Of a stretch of 64,000 nt of DNA, positions 8,629 through 18,005 are shown piece after piece (position 1 is the first letter of the stretch; the number at the start of each line of letters is the position of its first letter). Origin of the DNA: ZC4RG30 sp046347045. GTDB lineage: Bacteria; Pseudomonadota; Gammaproteobacteria; Steroidobacterales; Steroidobacteraceae. The position numbers and the translations under genes were made by a program. The stretch covers positions 1 through 64,000 of the forward strand of contig JAXMGX010000004.1 of NCBI GenBank assembly GCA_046347045.1, read 5' to 3'. The notes beneath the pieces were generated by a model. It saw only the letters and a list, made by a program, of their open reading frames with translations, made no database searches and was not told where the DNA came from.

Positions 8629-10499
8629 TGGCCGGGGCCGCGCCGCCCCCGGTCGCGCCGGCCGACGATCCGCCGGCACCGCGCTTCGACGGCCGGCAGT
8701 TCGCCGCGACGCTGCCGCGCCGGCCCGGTGTGTACCGCATGTATTCGGCGCCCGGCCCCGATGCCACGTCGCTGCTGTACGTGGGCAAGGCCTCGAGCCT
8801 GCGCGACCGCGTGGGCAGCTATTTCCAGCAGTCGCGCCTGGCGCCCAAGGTGGAAGCGCTGGTGAAGCTGATCCGTCACGTGGAAGTGACGGTGACTGAA
8901 TCCGAGACCGAAGCCCTGCTGCTGGAATACAACCTCATCAAGGAACACCGGCCGCGCTTCAACATCATCCTGCGCGACGACAAGAGCTTTCCGTACATAC
9001 AGCTCCACCAGCATGAGTTTCCGCGCTTCGCGGTGTATCGCGGCCCGCGGCATGCCAAGGGCCGCTACTTCGGGCCTTTTCCCGACGTGGGCGCGGTGCG
9101 CACGGCGCTGCAGCAGCTGCAGAAGCTGTTCCGCCTGCGCAATTGCAGGGACAGCTTCTTCGCGCACCGCACGCGGCCCTGCCTGCAGCATCAGATCGGC
9201 CGCTGTTCGGCACCCTGCGTGGGCCTGATCGACCAGGCAGCCTATGCGCGCGACGTGGAAGCCGCGGTCATGGTGCTGGAAGGGCGCGACAGCGAAGTCA
9301 CCCGCGCGCTCGAGAAGCAGATGCAGCTCGCCTCGGAGAAGCTGGACTTCGAGCGCGCGGCGCTGCTGCGCGACCAGATGGTCTCGCTGCGCAAGCTGCA
9401 GGCCGAGCAGTCCATCGATGCCGGCACCGGCCGCGACGTGGATGCGTTCTCCATCACCGGCGAGCCGGGCGACTATGCGGTGAGCGCGCTGATCGTGCGC
9501 GGCGGGCGCAGCCTCGGCACCACCAGTTTCTTTCCGCGCTCGCCCGGCAGCGCCGAGGAGGTGCTGGCCTCGTTCCTGCTGCAGCACTACGCACGCGAGG
9601 AAGCGCCGGCCGAGGTGCGCGTGAACCTCGCGCTGCCCGACGAACAGTCGATCGCCGAGGCCCTGTCGCAGCAACAGGGCCGGCAGGTGCGCGTGTCGCG
9701 CCCGGCGCGCGGCATGGCAGCGCGGTGGGTCGAATCCGCCACCGAGAACTCCGAACAGGCGCTGCGCATGCGTCGCGCACGCAGCGCCGACGCCTCGGCA
9801 CTGCTGGAAAGCCTGCGCGAGGCGCTGTCGCTGTCGCGCACCCCCGCGCGCATCGAGTGCTTCGACATCAGCCACACGGGCGGCGAGGGCACGGTGGCCT
9901 CCTGCGTGGTGTTCACCACCGATGGCATCGCGCGCAAGGAATACCGGCGCTTCAACATCGCCACCGTTGCCGGCGGCGATGACTACGGTGCGCTGGCCGA
10001 AGCCGTGGGGCGGCGCTTCACGCGTGTGCGCGCCGGCGAATCGCCATGCCCGGACCTGCTGCTGATCGACGGCGGCGCAGGGCAGGTGGGGGCCGTGCTG
10101 CCGGTGCTGCATGAGCTGGGCTTCCATGACCTGCTGGTGATCGGCGTATCGAAGGGACCGGACCGGCGCGCCGGGCAGGAGAAACTCTTCAGGGCCGACA
10201 CCGGCCAGACCCTGACATTGCCGCCGGATTCACCGGCGCTCAGGGTGATCCAGCGCGTGCGCGACGAGGCGCACCGTTTCGCCATCCAGGGTCATCGCCG
10301 CAAGCGCGCCCGCCGGCACCAGGAGTCGGTGCTGGAAACCGTGCCGGGCCTGGGCCCGGCCAAACGCAAGGCACTGCTGCAGCACTTCGGTGGGCTGCAG
10401 GGGGTGGTGAGGGCAGGGGTCAATGACCTCGCCCAGGTGGCGGGAATCGGCGCTGCGCTGGCGCGGGTCATTTATGATCATCTGCATCCGGGCGCCTGA
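8628..10499 (+). CDS. uvrC: Excinuclease ABC subunit C
   Basis: UvrC makes both incisions in nucleotide excision repair after UvrAB has marked the lesion. The product is 623 residues (about 610 is usual). The N-terminal GIY-YIG nuclease domain begins near PGVYRMY with LLYVGKASSLRDRV. A UVR motif lies near residues 215-250. The RNase H-like C-terminal nuclease contains CFDISHTGG and LLIDGGAGQV, and tandem HhH motifs end the protein (VPGLGPAKRKALL). The start overlaps the DAHP synthase stop. The frame is open far upstream, but only as an alternate frame of the DAHP synthase gene. uvrB is elsewhere in this window at 26127. Confidence 0.96.
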   Translation: MAGAAPPPVAPADDPPAPRFDGRQFAATLPRRPGVYRMYSAPGPDATSLLYVGKASSLRDRVGSYFQQSRLAPKVEALVKLIRHVEVTVTESETEALLLEYNLIKEHRPRFNIILRDDKSFPYIQLHQHEFPRFAVYRGPRHAKGRYFGPFPDVGAVRTALQQLQKLFRLRNCRDSFFAHRTRPCLQHQIGRCSAPCVGLIDQAAYARDVEAAVMVLEGRDSEVTRALEKQMQLASEKLDFERAALLRDQMVSLRKLQAEQSIDAGTGRDVDAFSITGEPGDYAVSALIVRGGRSLGTTSFFPRSPGSAEEVLASFLLQHYAREEAPAEVRVNLALPDEQSIAEALSQQQGRQVRVSRPARGMAARWVESATENSEQALRMRRARSADASALLESLREALSLSRTPARIECFDISHTGGEGTVASCVVFTTDGIARKEYRRFNIATVAGGDDYGALAEAVGRRFTRVRAGESPCPDLLLIDGGAGQVGAVLPVLHELGFHDLLVIGVSKGPDRRAGQEKLFRADTGQTLTLPPDSPALRVIQRVRDEAHRFAIQGHRRKRARRHQESVLETVPGLGPAKRKALLQHFGGLQGVVRAGVNDLAQVAGIGAALARVIYDHLHPGA

Positions 10500-10517
10500 C
10501 GCCCAGGAACAAGAACG

Positions 10518-11096
10518 ATGGTCTGGAACCTGCCGAACATACTGACCTGGCTGCGCATCGTCGCGGTGCCCATGGTGGTGGTGCTGTTCTATGCGCCGTA
10601 CCACTGGGCCGATCCGGCGGCCGGATTGCTGTTCGCCGCTGCGGCCATCACCGATTCACTCGACGGCTATTTCGCGCGCCGCATGAATCTCACCAGCCGC
10701 CTGGGCGCCTTCCTCGATCCGGTGGCCGACAAGCTCATCGTCGCGGTGGCGCTGGTGCTGCTGGTGAGCAAGGCGCCGCCCGCCGGCAGCGATCCGCGCG
10801 CCATCATCGTGCTGGCGGCCTGCGTCATCATCGGCCGCGAAATCGCCGTGTCGGCGCTGCGCGAGTGGATGGCCGAAATGGGTCAGCGCACGCGCGTGGC
10901 CGTGTCGGTGCTGGGCAAGTACAAGACCATCATGCAGATGGTGGGATTGTCGATGATGCTGTATCGCTGGGACATCCTCGGCCAGCCCATCTACCGGATC
11001 GGGCTGTACCTTACGGTGCTGGCGGCCGTGCTCACCCTGTGGTCCATGGTGGCCTACCTGAGGGCTGCCTGGCCCGTATTGAGTGCGCGGGACTGA
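10518..11096 (+). CDS. pgsA: Phosphatidylglycerophosphate synthase
   Basis: PgsA transfers glycerol 3-phosphate onto CDP-diacylglycerol, the committed step to phosphatidylglycerol. It is an inner-membrane protein of 192 residues with several hydrophobic helices. The CDP-alcohol phosphotransferase motif DG-x2-AR-x8-G-x3-D-x3-D spans residues 49-71 (DGYFARR, then GAFLDPVADK). The uvrC-pgsA order, 18 bases apart, is a conserved gammaproteobacterial pair, and tRNA-Gly and tRNA-Cys follow as in many relatives. Confidence 0.95.
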   Translation: MVWNLPNILTWLRIVAVPMVVVLFYAPYHWADPAAGLLFAAAAITDSLDGYFARRMNLTSRLGAFLDPVADKLIVAVALVLLVSKAPPAGSDPRAIIVLAACVIIGREIAVSALREWMAEMGQRTRVAVSVLGKYKTIMQMVGLSMMLYRWDILGQPIYRIGLYLTVLAAVLTLWSMVAYLRAAWPVLSARD

Positions 11097-11124
11097 ATCC
11101 GTGGCCGGTTTCCGGCATGCCGGC

Positions 11125-11152
11125 TTGACTTGGCCGGGGCGGAACCTACAAT
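11125..11152 (+). promoter_or_regulatory. Sigma-70 promoter of the tRNA-Gly/tRNA-Cys unit
   Basis: TTGACT at 11125-11130 and TACAAT at 11147-11152 are separated by 16 bases and lie 16 bases before tRNA-Gly. The sequence after the -10 (CTGCGCCC) is GC-rich, as in stringently controlled stable-RNA promoters. Confidence 0.75.
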
Positions 11153-11168
11153 CTGCGCCCTCTTCGAC

Positions 11169-11244
11169 GCGGGAATAGCTCAGTTGGTAGAGCGCAACCT
11201 TGCCAAGGTTGAGGTCGCGAGTTCGAGCCTCGTTTCCCGCTCCA
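11169..11244 (+). tRNA. tRNA-Gly(GCC)
   Basis: This 76-base cloverleaf has acceptor stem GCGGGAA/TTCCCGC, an anticodon loop with GCC between a CAACC/GGTTG stem, a normal GTTCGAGCC T-arm and an encoded TCCA 3' end. It is the first gene of a tRNA pair; tRNA-Cys follows 12 bases later and is probably on the same transcript. Confidence 0.97.
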
Positions 11245-11256
11245 GATTTCCCTGAC

Positions 11257-11330
11257 GGCTAGGTGGCAGAGTGGTCATGCAGCGGCCTGCAAAGCCGTGT
11301 ACGCCGGTTCGATTCCGACCCTAGCCTCCA
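11257..11330 (+). tRNA. tRNA-Cys(GCA)
   Basis: This 74-base cloverleaf has acceptor stem GGCTAGG/CCTAGCC, anticodon GCA, T-loop GGTTCGATTCC and encoded TCCA. Its last ten bases overlap the 3' end of the convergent D-Ala-D-Ala endopeptidase gene, whose TAG stop is written in the acceptor stem on the other strand. Confidence 0.97.
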
Positions 11331-12163
11331 GCCCTGATGCCCGCCGCCGCCGTGGTTGCCGCCCGGGCTTCCATCCACTTGCGGATGCGGCGCGCATCGG
11401 CCACGCGCGTGTACTTGCCCCAGGAATTCAGCAGCACGATCACCACGTCGCGGCCGCGGATGCGGGCCTGCAACGCCAGGCACTTGCCGGCCTCGGTGAT
11501 GTAGCCGGTCTTCTGCACGGCCACTTCCCACGCCGCATCGCGCACCAGCGAATCGGTGTTGCGGAATTCCGTGAGCCGCCTGCCCAGCTTCACCTCGTGG
11601 GACTCGGCGGTGGAGTATTCGCGGATCCGCGGGTACTGCACCGCCGCCATGACCAGCCGGCCCACGTCGCGAGCGCTGGCCACATTGTCGCTCGACAGTC
11701 CCGCGGGATCGACGAAGCGCGCGCGCGTCATGCCGAGCTGCGCGGCCTTGGCGTTCATCGCGCGCACGAAGGCGGCTTCGCCGCCGGGATAATTGCGGCC
11801 CAGCACGCGCGCGGCCCGATTCTCGGAGGACATCAACGCCAGGTGCAGCAGGTCGGCCCGCGACAGTACCGCCCCCACGGGAATGCGTGAAGCCGCGCCC
11901 CGGCCGCGGACGCGATCCTCGGCCGTGACTTTCAGCTTCTCGTCCATCGGCTGGCGGGCATCGAGCACGACCATCGCGCTCATCAGCTTGGTGATGGAAG
12001 CGATGGGCACGGGCTGGTCGGCATCTCGGGCATAGAGCTCATGACCATCGGCGCGATCCAGCACCAGCACCGAGCGCGAGCGCACGTCGGGCGCACCGGC
12101 CGCGGCGGCCAGCGAGCAGGAAACCAGCAGGAATGTGAAAAGCGTCCGGACCAGGCGCTGCAT
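11321..12163 (-). CDS. pbpG: D-alanyl-D-alanine endopeptidase (PBP7 type)
   Basis: A 280-residue exported serine peptidase that cleaves D-Ala-meso-DAP cross-links in peptidoglycan. A signal peptide covers about residues 1-23 (LFTFLLVSCSLAAAAGAP). The three penicillin-binding motifs are present: SITK (56-59, catalytic S56), SEN (113-115) and KTG (218-220). There is no C-terminal amphipathic anchor, which fits soluble PBP7 rather than DacA-type carboxypeptidases. The coding end is convergent with tRNA-Cys and overlaps its acceptor stem by ten bases. The start at 12163 is about 110 bases from tRNA-Leu on the opposite strand. Confidence 0.9.
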   Translation of the reverse strand: MQRLVRTLFTFLLVSCSLAAAAGAPDVRSRSVLVLDRADGHELYARDADQPVPIASITKLMSAMVVLDARQPMDEKLKVTAEDRVRGRGAASRIPVGAVLSRADLLHLALMSSENRAARVLGRNYPGGEAAFVRAMNAKAAQLGMTRARFVDPAGLSSDNVASARDVGRLVMAAVQYPRIREYSTAESHEVKLGRRLTEFRNTDSLVRDAAWEVAVQKTGYITEAGKCLALQARIRGRDVVIVLLNSWGKYTRVADARRIRKWMEARAATTAAAGIRAGG

Positions 12164-12219
12164 GGACGCGCATTGTCGCTGCAGCGCGCAGCTTTTTCCA
12201 TGACGGCGTCGTCATTGGG

Positions 12220-12225
12220 CCATAA
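12220..12225 (+). promoter_or_regulatory. Probable -10 element for tRNA-Leu/ccm transcription
   Basis: CATAAT at 12220-12225 lies in the 108-base gap between the divergent pbpG start and tRNA-Leu. No strong -35 stands at 17 bases. It is the best -10 in this gap and would drive tRNA-Leu and, by read-through, the ccm operon. Confidence 0.4.
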
Positions 12226-12271
12226 TCGCGCCCGGGTACCCGCACGCGTGACCTGCACCCGCAGGCCTGAA

Positions 12272-12358
12272 GCGGACGTGGCGAAACTGGTAGACGCAGC
12301 AGACTTAAAATCTGCTTTCCGAAAGGGAGTGTGGGTTCGAGTCCCGCCGTCCGCACCA
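12272..12358 (+). tRNA. tRNA-Leu(TAA)
   Basis: This 87-base class II tRNA has a long variable arm. The acceptor stem is GCGGACG/CGTCCGC, the anticodon TAA sits in loop CTTAAAA, and CCA is encoded at 12356-12358. The ccmA start codon follows after only two bases. Confidence 0.97.
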
Positions 12359-12360
12359 TC

Positions 12361-12985
12361 TTGAGACTTGAAGTCCACAAACTGCACCTCTGGCGCGGCG
12401 ACCGGCACCTGCTGCGGGGTCTGTCATTCGCGCTCGAAAGCGGCACGGCGCTGCAACTGCTGTGGCCCAACGGCACCGGCAAGACTTCGCTGCTGCGCTG
12501 CCTTGCCGGCTTCCTGCATGCCGAAGGCGAGATACGCTGGAACGGCCGGCCGGTGCGTGCCGACCGCGATGCCTTCCACTGGGACTGGCCTACCTGGGCC
12601 ACGACACCGCGCTCAAGGCCGATCTCACCGCCATCGAAAACCTGCGCTTCTCCTGCGCGCTGCGCGCGCGCGCAGCGTTGCGGAACTGCAGGCGGCGCTG
12701 GCAGCGGTGGGCCTTGCGAAGATCGATCCCCGGCAGCCCGTGCGTTCGCTGTCGGCCGGACAGCAGCGCCGCGTGGCGCTGGTGCGATTGTCGCTGTGGA
12801 ACGCGAAGCTGTGGCTGCTCGACGAGCCGGCATCCAATCTCGACGCCGCCGGGCAGGCAGTACTTGAAGCATTGCTTAAGTCGCATCTGGAGTCCGGTGG
12901 CGCAGCGATTCTGGCGACACATCACGCTCTGACCCTGCCGCAGGCACACTGTCGTCTATGGCATTCACCCTCGGAAGCAGCATGA
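12361..12985 (+). pseudogene. ccmA: Cytochrome c maturation ATPase CcmA, two frame breaks
   Basis: CcmA is the ATPase of the CcmAB(C) heme-handling ABC complex. The reading starts at a TTG (12361; MRLEVHKLHLWRGDRHLLRG), continues to about 12588, shifts to a second frame (LAYLGHDTALKADLTAIENL), then near 12672 shifts to a third (SVAELQAALAAVGLAK) that runs to 12985. The first break looks like one G lost from a GGGG run; the second like one extra GC in a (GC)n stretch. The signature LSAGQQRR and Walker B LWLLDEPASNLD are intact, but the first glycine of Walker A is Trp (WPNGTGKT). The rest of the operon is intact, so sequence error is a serious alternative to a true pseudogene. Confidence 0.85.
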
Positions 12986-13671
12986 GCGCGCCGCGCGCCT
13001 CGACCCGCAGCGCGGCCATGGCCGTACTGCGCCGCGACCTGCTGCTGGCGGTGCGCCGGCCGGGCGAATGGCTGCAGCCGCTGGCCTTTTTCGTGCTGGT
13101 GACGGTGCTGTTTCCGCTGTCGGTGGACCCGGAACTGTCCCGGCTGCGGCAGCTTGCTCCGGCAGCCTTGTGGGTGACGCTGCTGCTGGCCTCGCTGCTG
13201 GCGCTGGAATTCCTGTTCCGCGAGGACCGCCGCGACGGAACTTTGGAGCAGTTTCTGGTGTCTGGTCAGTCGTTCACTGCGTTGCTGGTGGCGAAAACGG
13301 CCACGCACTGGCTGCTCACGGGGTTGCCGCTGGTGCTGGTGGGGCCGCTGGCGGCGTTGAGCCTCGGCGCACCGCCCCAGGCCCTGCCAGGGGTGTTTCT
13401 TGCGTTGCTGCTGGGCAGCGTGTCCCTGAGCCTCATCGGCGCCATCGGCGCAGGGCTCACGCTGGGCGCGCGCAGCGGTGGCGCCTTGCTGTCGTTGCTC
13501 GTGCTGCCGCTGGTGATGCCGGTGCTGGTGTTCGGCGCACGCGCCACCGCATGGGCCATCGCTGGCGACGAGGCCGCAGGCGCGCTGTACCTGCTGGCCG
13601 CGATCGGCGTGCTGTCGCTGACGCTGGCGCCGCTGGCCGCGGCGGCGGCCGTGCGCATCAGCCTGGAGTAA
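12982..13671 (+). CDS. ccmB: Heme exporter membrane subunit CcmB
   Basis: CcmB is the six-helix inner-membrane partner of CcmA in System I cytochrome c biogenesis. The product is 229 residues (E. coli 220) with hydrophobic helices throughout. The ATG at 12982 overlaps the ccmA stop (ATGA), the usual coupling here. An in-frame ATG at 12958 would overlap ccmA further and I regard it as spurious. The family motif EDRRDGTLEQ lies after the second helix. Confidence 0.92.
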   Translation: MSAPRASTRSAAMAVLRRDLLLAVRRPGEWLQPLAFFVLVTVLFPLSVDPELSRLRQLAPAALWVTLLLASLLALEFLFREDRRDGTLEQFLVSGQSFTALLVAKTATHWLLTGLPLVLVGPLAALSLGAPPQALPGVFLALLLGSVSLSLIGAIGAGLTLGARSGGALLSLLVLPLVMPVLVFGARATAWAIAGDEAAGALYLLAAIGVLSLTLAPLAAAAAVRISLE

Positions 13672-13680
13672 ACTTCGACA

Positions 13681-14421
13681 ATGAACTGGGTGTGGTTCCA
13701 TCGCTTCGGCTCGCCGCCGTATTTCTATCGCTTCGCGGGGCGGTGGGCACCGTGGTTCCTGGGTGTTTCGGCGGTGCTCCTGGCCGTCGGGCTGTATGGC
13801 GGGCTGGTGCTCGCGCCGGCGGACTACTTCCAGAGCGATGTATTCCGCATCATGTACGTGCACGTGCCCTCCGCCTATCTGGCGGAGATGACCTATAGCT
13901 GGATGGCCGCCGCTGCCGCCGTGGCGCTGATCTGGCGCATCAAGATCGGCCATGCCGTGGCCGCGGCCTGTGCCCCCGCGGGGGCGGGATTCACGCTGGT
14001 ATCGCTCGCCACGGGCATGATCTGGGGCCAGCCCACCTGGGGCACCTACTGGGCCTGGGACCCGCGCATCGTCTCGCAGCTGTTCGTGCTGTTCTTCTTC
14101 CTGGGCTACATCGCGCTGCGGGGCGCCATCGAGGATCGGGACCGCGCGGATCGTGCCAGCGCCGTGCTCGCCATCGTCGGTGTGGTCAACCTGCCGATCG
14201 TGCATTACTCGGTCGTCTGGTGGAACTCGCTGCATCAGGGGCCGACGCTGACCAAGAAGGGCGCCATTCCCATGTCGATGGCCTGGCCGCTGCTGGTGAT
14301 GCTGGGCGCGTACACGTTCTACTTCATCGCCGTCATGCTGATGCGCGCGCGGGCCGAAGTGCTGCGGCGCGAGCGCGGCGGTGCCTGGTTGCGCGAGGAA
14401 CTCGCGCGCGCGGAGTCATAG
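13681..14421 (+). CDS. ccmC: Heme lyase-system protein CcmC
   Basis: CcmC loads heme onto CcmE at the periplasmic face. The product is 246 residues with six predicted helices and the tryptophan-rich WWD-type motif WGQPTWGTYWAWDPR that binds heme, with histidines flanking it (MYVHVPSAY and the VNLPIVHYSVVWWN region). It starts nine bases after ccmB and is followed three bases later by ccmD. Confidence 0.95.
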   Translation: MNWVWFHRFGSPPYFYRFAGRWAPWFLGVSAVLLAVGLYGGLVLAPADYFQSDVFRIMYVHVPSAYLAEMTYSWMAAAAAVALIWRIKIGHAVAAACAPAGAGFTLVSLATGMIWGQPTWGTYWAWDPRIVSQLFVLFFFLGYIALRGAIEDRDRADRASAVLAIVGVVNLPIVHYSVVWWNSLHQGPTLTKKGAIPMSMAWPLLVMLGAYTFYFIAVMLMRARAEVLRRERGGAWLREELARAES

Positions 14422-14424
14422 TCG

Positions 14425-14592
14425 ATGAGCTTCAGTGAATTCCTCGACATGAGTGGTTATGGCGCCTACGTGTGGTCGGCCTATGCCATCGCCATCGGCG
14501 CGCTGGTGCTGAACATCTGGCTGGCCCGTCGCCAGTTGCGCATCGCGCGCGAGGAAGCGCGACGCAGGCTTGCCATGCAGGAGTCCCCATGA
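14425..14592 (+). CDS. ccmD: Heme exporter protein CcmD
   Basis: CcmD is a small single-helix membrane protein needed to release holo-CcmE from CcmABC. This 55-residue ORF is too short for many gene finders. It begins MSFSEFLDMSGYGAYVWSAY, has one helix (AIAIGALVLNIWLA) and a basic cytoplasmic tail (RRQLRIAREEARRRLA), exactly the family layout. The ATG is three bases after the ccmC stop, and its own stop overlaps the ccmE start (ATGA). Confidence 0.93.
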   Translation: MSFSEFLDMSGYGAYVWSAYAIAIGALVLNIWLARRQLRIAREEARRRLAMQESP

Positions 14593-15065
14593 CCCCCTCA
14601 CAGAAGCGTCGTCTCTACATGGTGCTCGGCATTCTCGTCGGCGTCGGCGTGGCTACCGCCTTCGGCCTGCAGGCCTTCAAGAGCAGCATCGGATTCAAGG
14701 CCCCAGCGGATGTAGTCGACGGCGCCGTTGCACCGGGCAAGCGCTTCCAGCTCGGCGGCATGGTGAAGAAGGGCAGCGTGCAGCGCACACCGGGCACGCT
14801 CGAGATCCGCTTCATCGTCACCGATTTCCAGAAGGACGTTCCCGTCGTCTACCACGGCGTGCTGCCCGACCTGTTCAAGGAAAACTCCGGCGTCACCACC
14901 AATGGCCGGCTCGATGCCAACGGCGTGTTCGTCGCCGATGAGCTGATCGCCAAGCACGACGAGAACTACATGCCGCCGGCCGTGGGCAAGGCCCTGAAGA
15001 AGGGTGAGTCGCGGCTCGATCCTCCCGCCGGGCAGCCGGCGACGCAGCCGCCGCACGGGCAGTAA
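14589..15065 (+). CDS. ccmE: Periplasmic heme chaperone CcmE
   Basis: CcmE carries heme covalently on a histidine from CcmC to CcmF. The product is 158 residues. A membrane anchor spans about residues 10-28, followed by an OB-fold domain, and the heme-binding H123 and Y127 lie in AKHDENYMPP. The start at 14589 overlaps the ccmD stop; the longer upstream frame is the alternate frame of ccmD. The usual REGQGVV segment is replaced here by KENSGVTTNG, a mild departure from the family. Confidence 0.95.
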   Translation: MTPSQKRRLYMVLGILVGVGVATAFGLQAFKSSIGFKAPADVVDGAVAPGKRFQLGGMVKKGSVQRTPGTLEIRFIVTDFQKDVPVVYHGVLPDLFKENSGVTTNGRLDANGVFVADELIAKHDENYMPPAVGKALKKGESRLDPPAGQPATQPPHGQ

Positions 15066-15079
15066 CACAGGACACACGC

Positions 15080-17031
<1,952 letters not shown>

Positions 17032-17035
<4 letters not shown>

Positions 17036-17562
17036 AACGCTTCTGGCTGCCGCTGGGCATCTTCGTCGCATTGGTGGCGGTGTTCGCCGTGGCGCTGAAG
17101 CGCGCGCCCGAAAAGCAGTTCGTGGCCTCGGCGCTGATCGGCAAACCCGCACCGGCCTTCGTGATGCCCGACCTGCTGCAGCCCGGTGCCAATGTCGAGA
17201 GCGCCACGTACAAGGGCAAGTGGGTGCTGCTGAACGTGTGGGGCACCTGGTGCTACGAATGCCGCGCGGAGCATGCGCAGCTCCTGGCCATCCAGAAGGA
17301 AGGCAAGGTGTCGGTGCTGGGTCTCAACTACAAGGACGATGACGATGCGGCGCGCCAATGGCTGCAGGAGCTGGGCAATCCCTACGCTGCGGTGGGCGTG
17401 GACAAGGAAGGCCGCGTGGCCATCGACTACGGCGTGTACGGTGCGCCGGAGTCTTTCCTCATCAATCCGCAGGGCATCATCGTGCACAAGGTGGTGAGCG
17501 TGATCACGCCGGAGCTGTGGCAGACCAAGCTGCTGCCCATGATCGAAGGAAAGACGCCATGA
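17032..17562 (+). CDS. ccmG: Thiol:disulfide oxidoreductase CcmG/DsbE
   Basis: CcmG is a membrane-anchored periplasmic thioredoxin-like protein that reduces apocytochrome or CcmH cysteines before heme ligation. The product is 176 residues with an N-terminal anchor (about 5-22) and the active site WCYEC (C74, C77) in VLLNVWGTWC. The cis-proline region GVYGAPESFLI is intact. It overlaps both neighbours by four bases (ATGA junctions). Confidence 0.95.
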
Positions 17563-18005
17563 GGTTGCGATGCATGCGCGGCGCGGCCGCCGCGTTGATG
17601 CTGGCTGCGCTGCCGGCCTTGGCGATCGACTCGGCGCCGCCACTGCCCGATCCGGTGCAGCAGGCGCGCTACCAGGGGTTGATCCATGAACTGCGCTGCC
17701 TGAAGTGCCAGGGTGAAACCGTCGCCGACACCCAGGCGATGTTCGGCGCCGACATCCGCCGCCAGGTGCGGGAGATGGTGCAGGCCGGCCGCAGCGACAC
17801 CGAGGTGCGCGAGTACCTGGTCGACCGCTATGGCGAGATCATCCTGCTGCGGCCGCGCTGGTCCGCCGGCGGCGGGTGGCTGTGGGTCGCGCCGGGCATC
17901 TTCCTGCTGGGCGGCATTCTCGTGGCCTGGCGCATCGTGCGCCGGCGCGGGCAACTGCTGAGCACCGATACTTCCGAAGTCGCCGACGAGGCCGGTCGTT
18001 CATGA
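17559..18005 (+). CDS. ccmH: Cytochrome c maturation protein CcmH (CcmL)
   Basis: CcmH is a periplasmic reductase that handles apocytochrome CxxCH thiols. The product is 148 residues with a signal peptide (about 1-22), the family motif LRCLKCQGE with C47 and C50, and a C-terminal membrane anchor (WLWVAPGIFLLGGILVAWRI). It is the short CcmH form; the TPR half is encoded separately as ccmI. The start overlaps the ccmG stop. Confidence 0.94.
   Translation: MRLRCMRGAAAALMLAALPALAIDSAPPLPDPVQQARYQGLIHELRCLKCQGETVADTQAMFGADIRRQVREMVQAGRSDTEVREYLVDRYGEIILLRPRWSAGGGWLWVAPGIFLLGGILVAWRIVRRRGQLLSTDTSEVADEAGRS

Noticed and set aside
6178..8679. An 833-codon minus-strand open frame
   Set aside because: Antisense to the sensor kinase and DAHP synthase, with no domain and composition typical of shadow frames.
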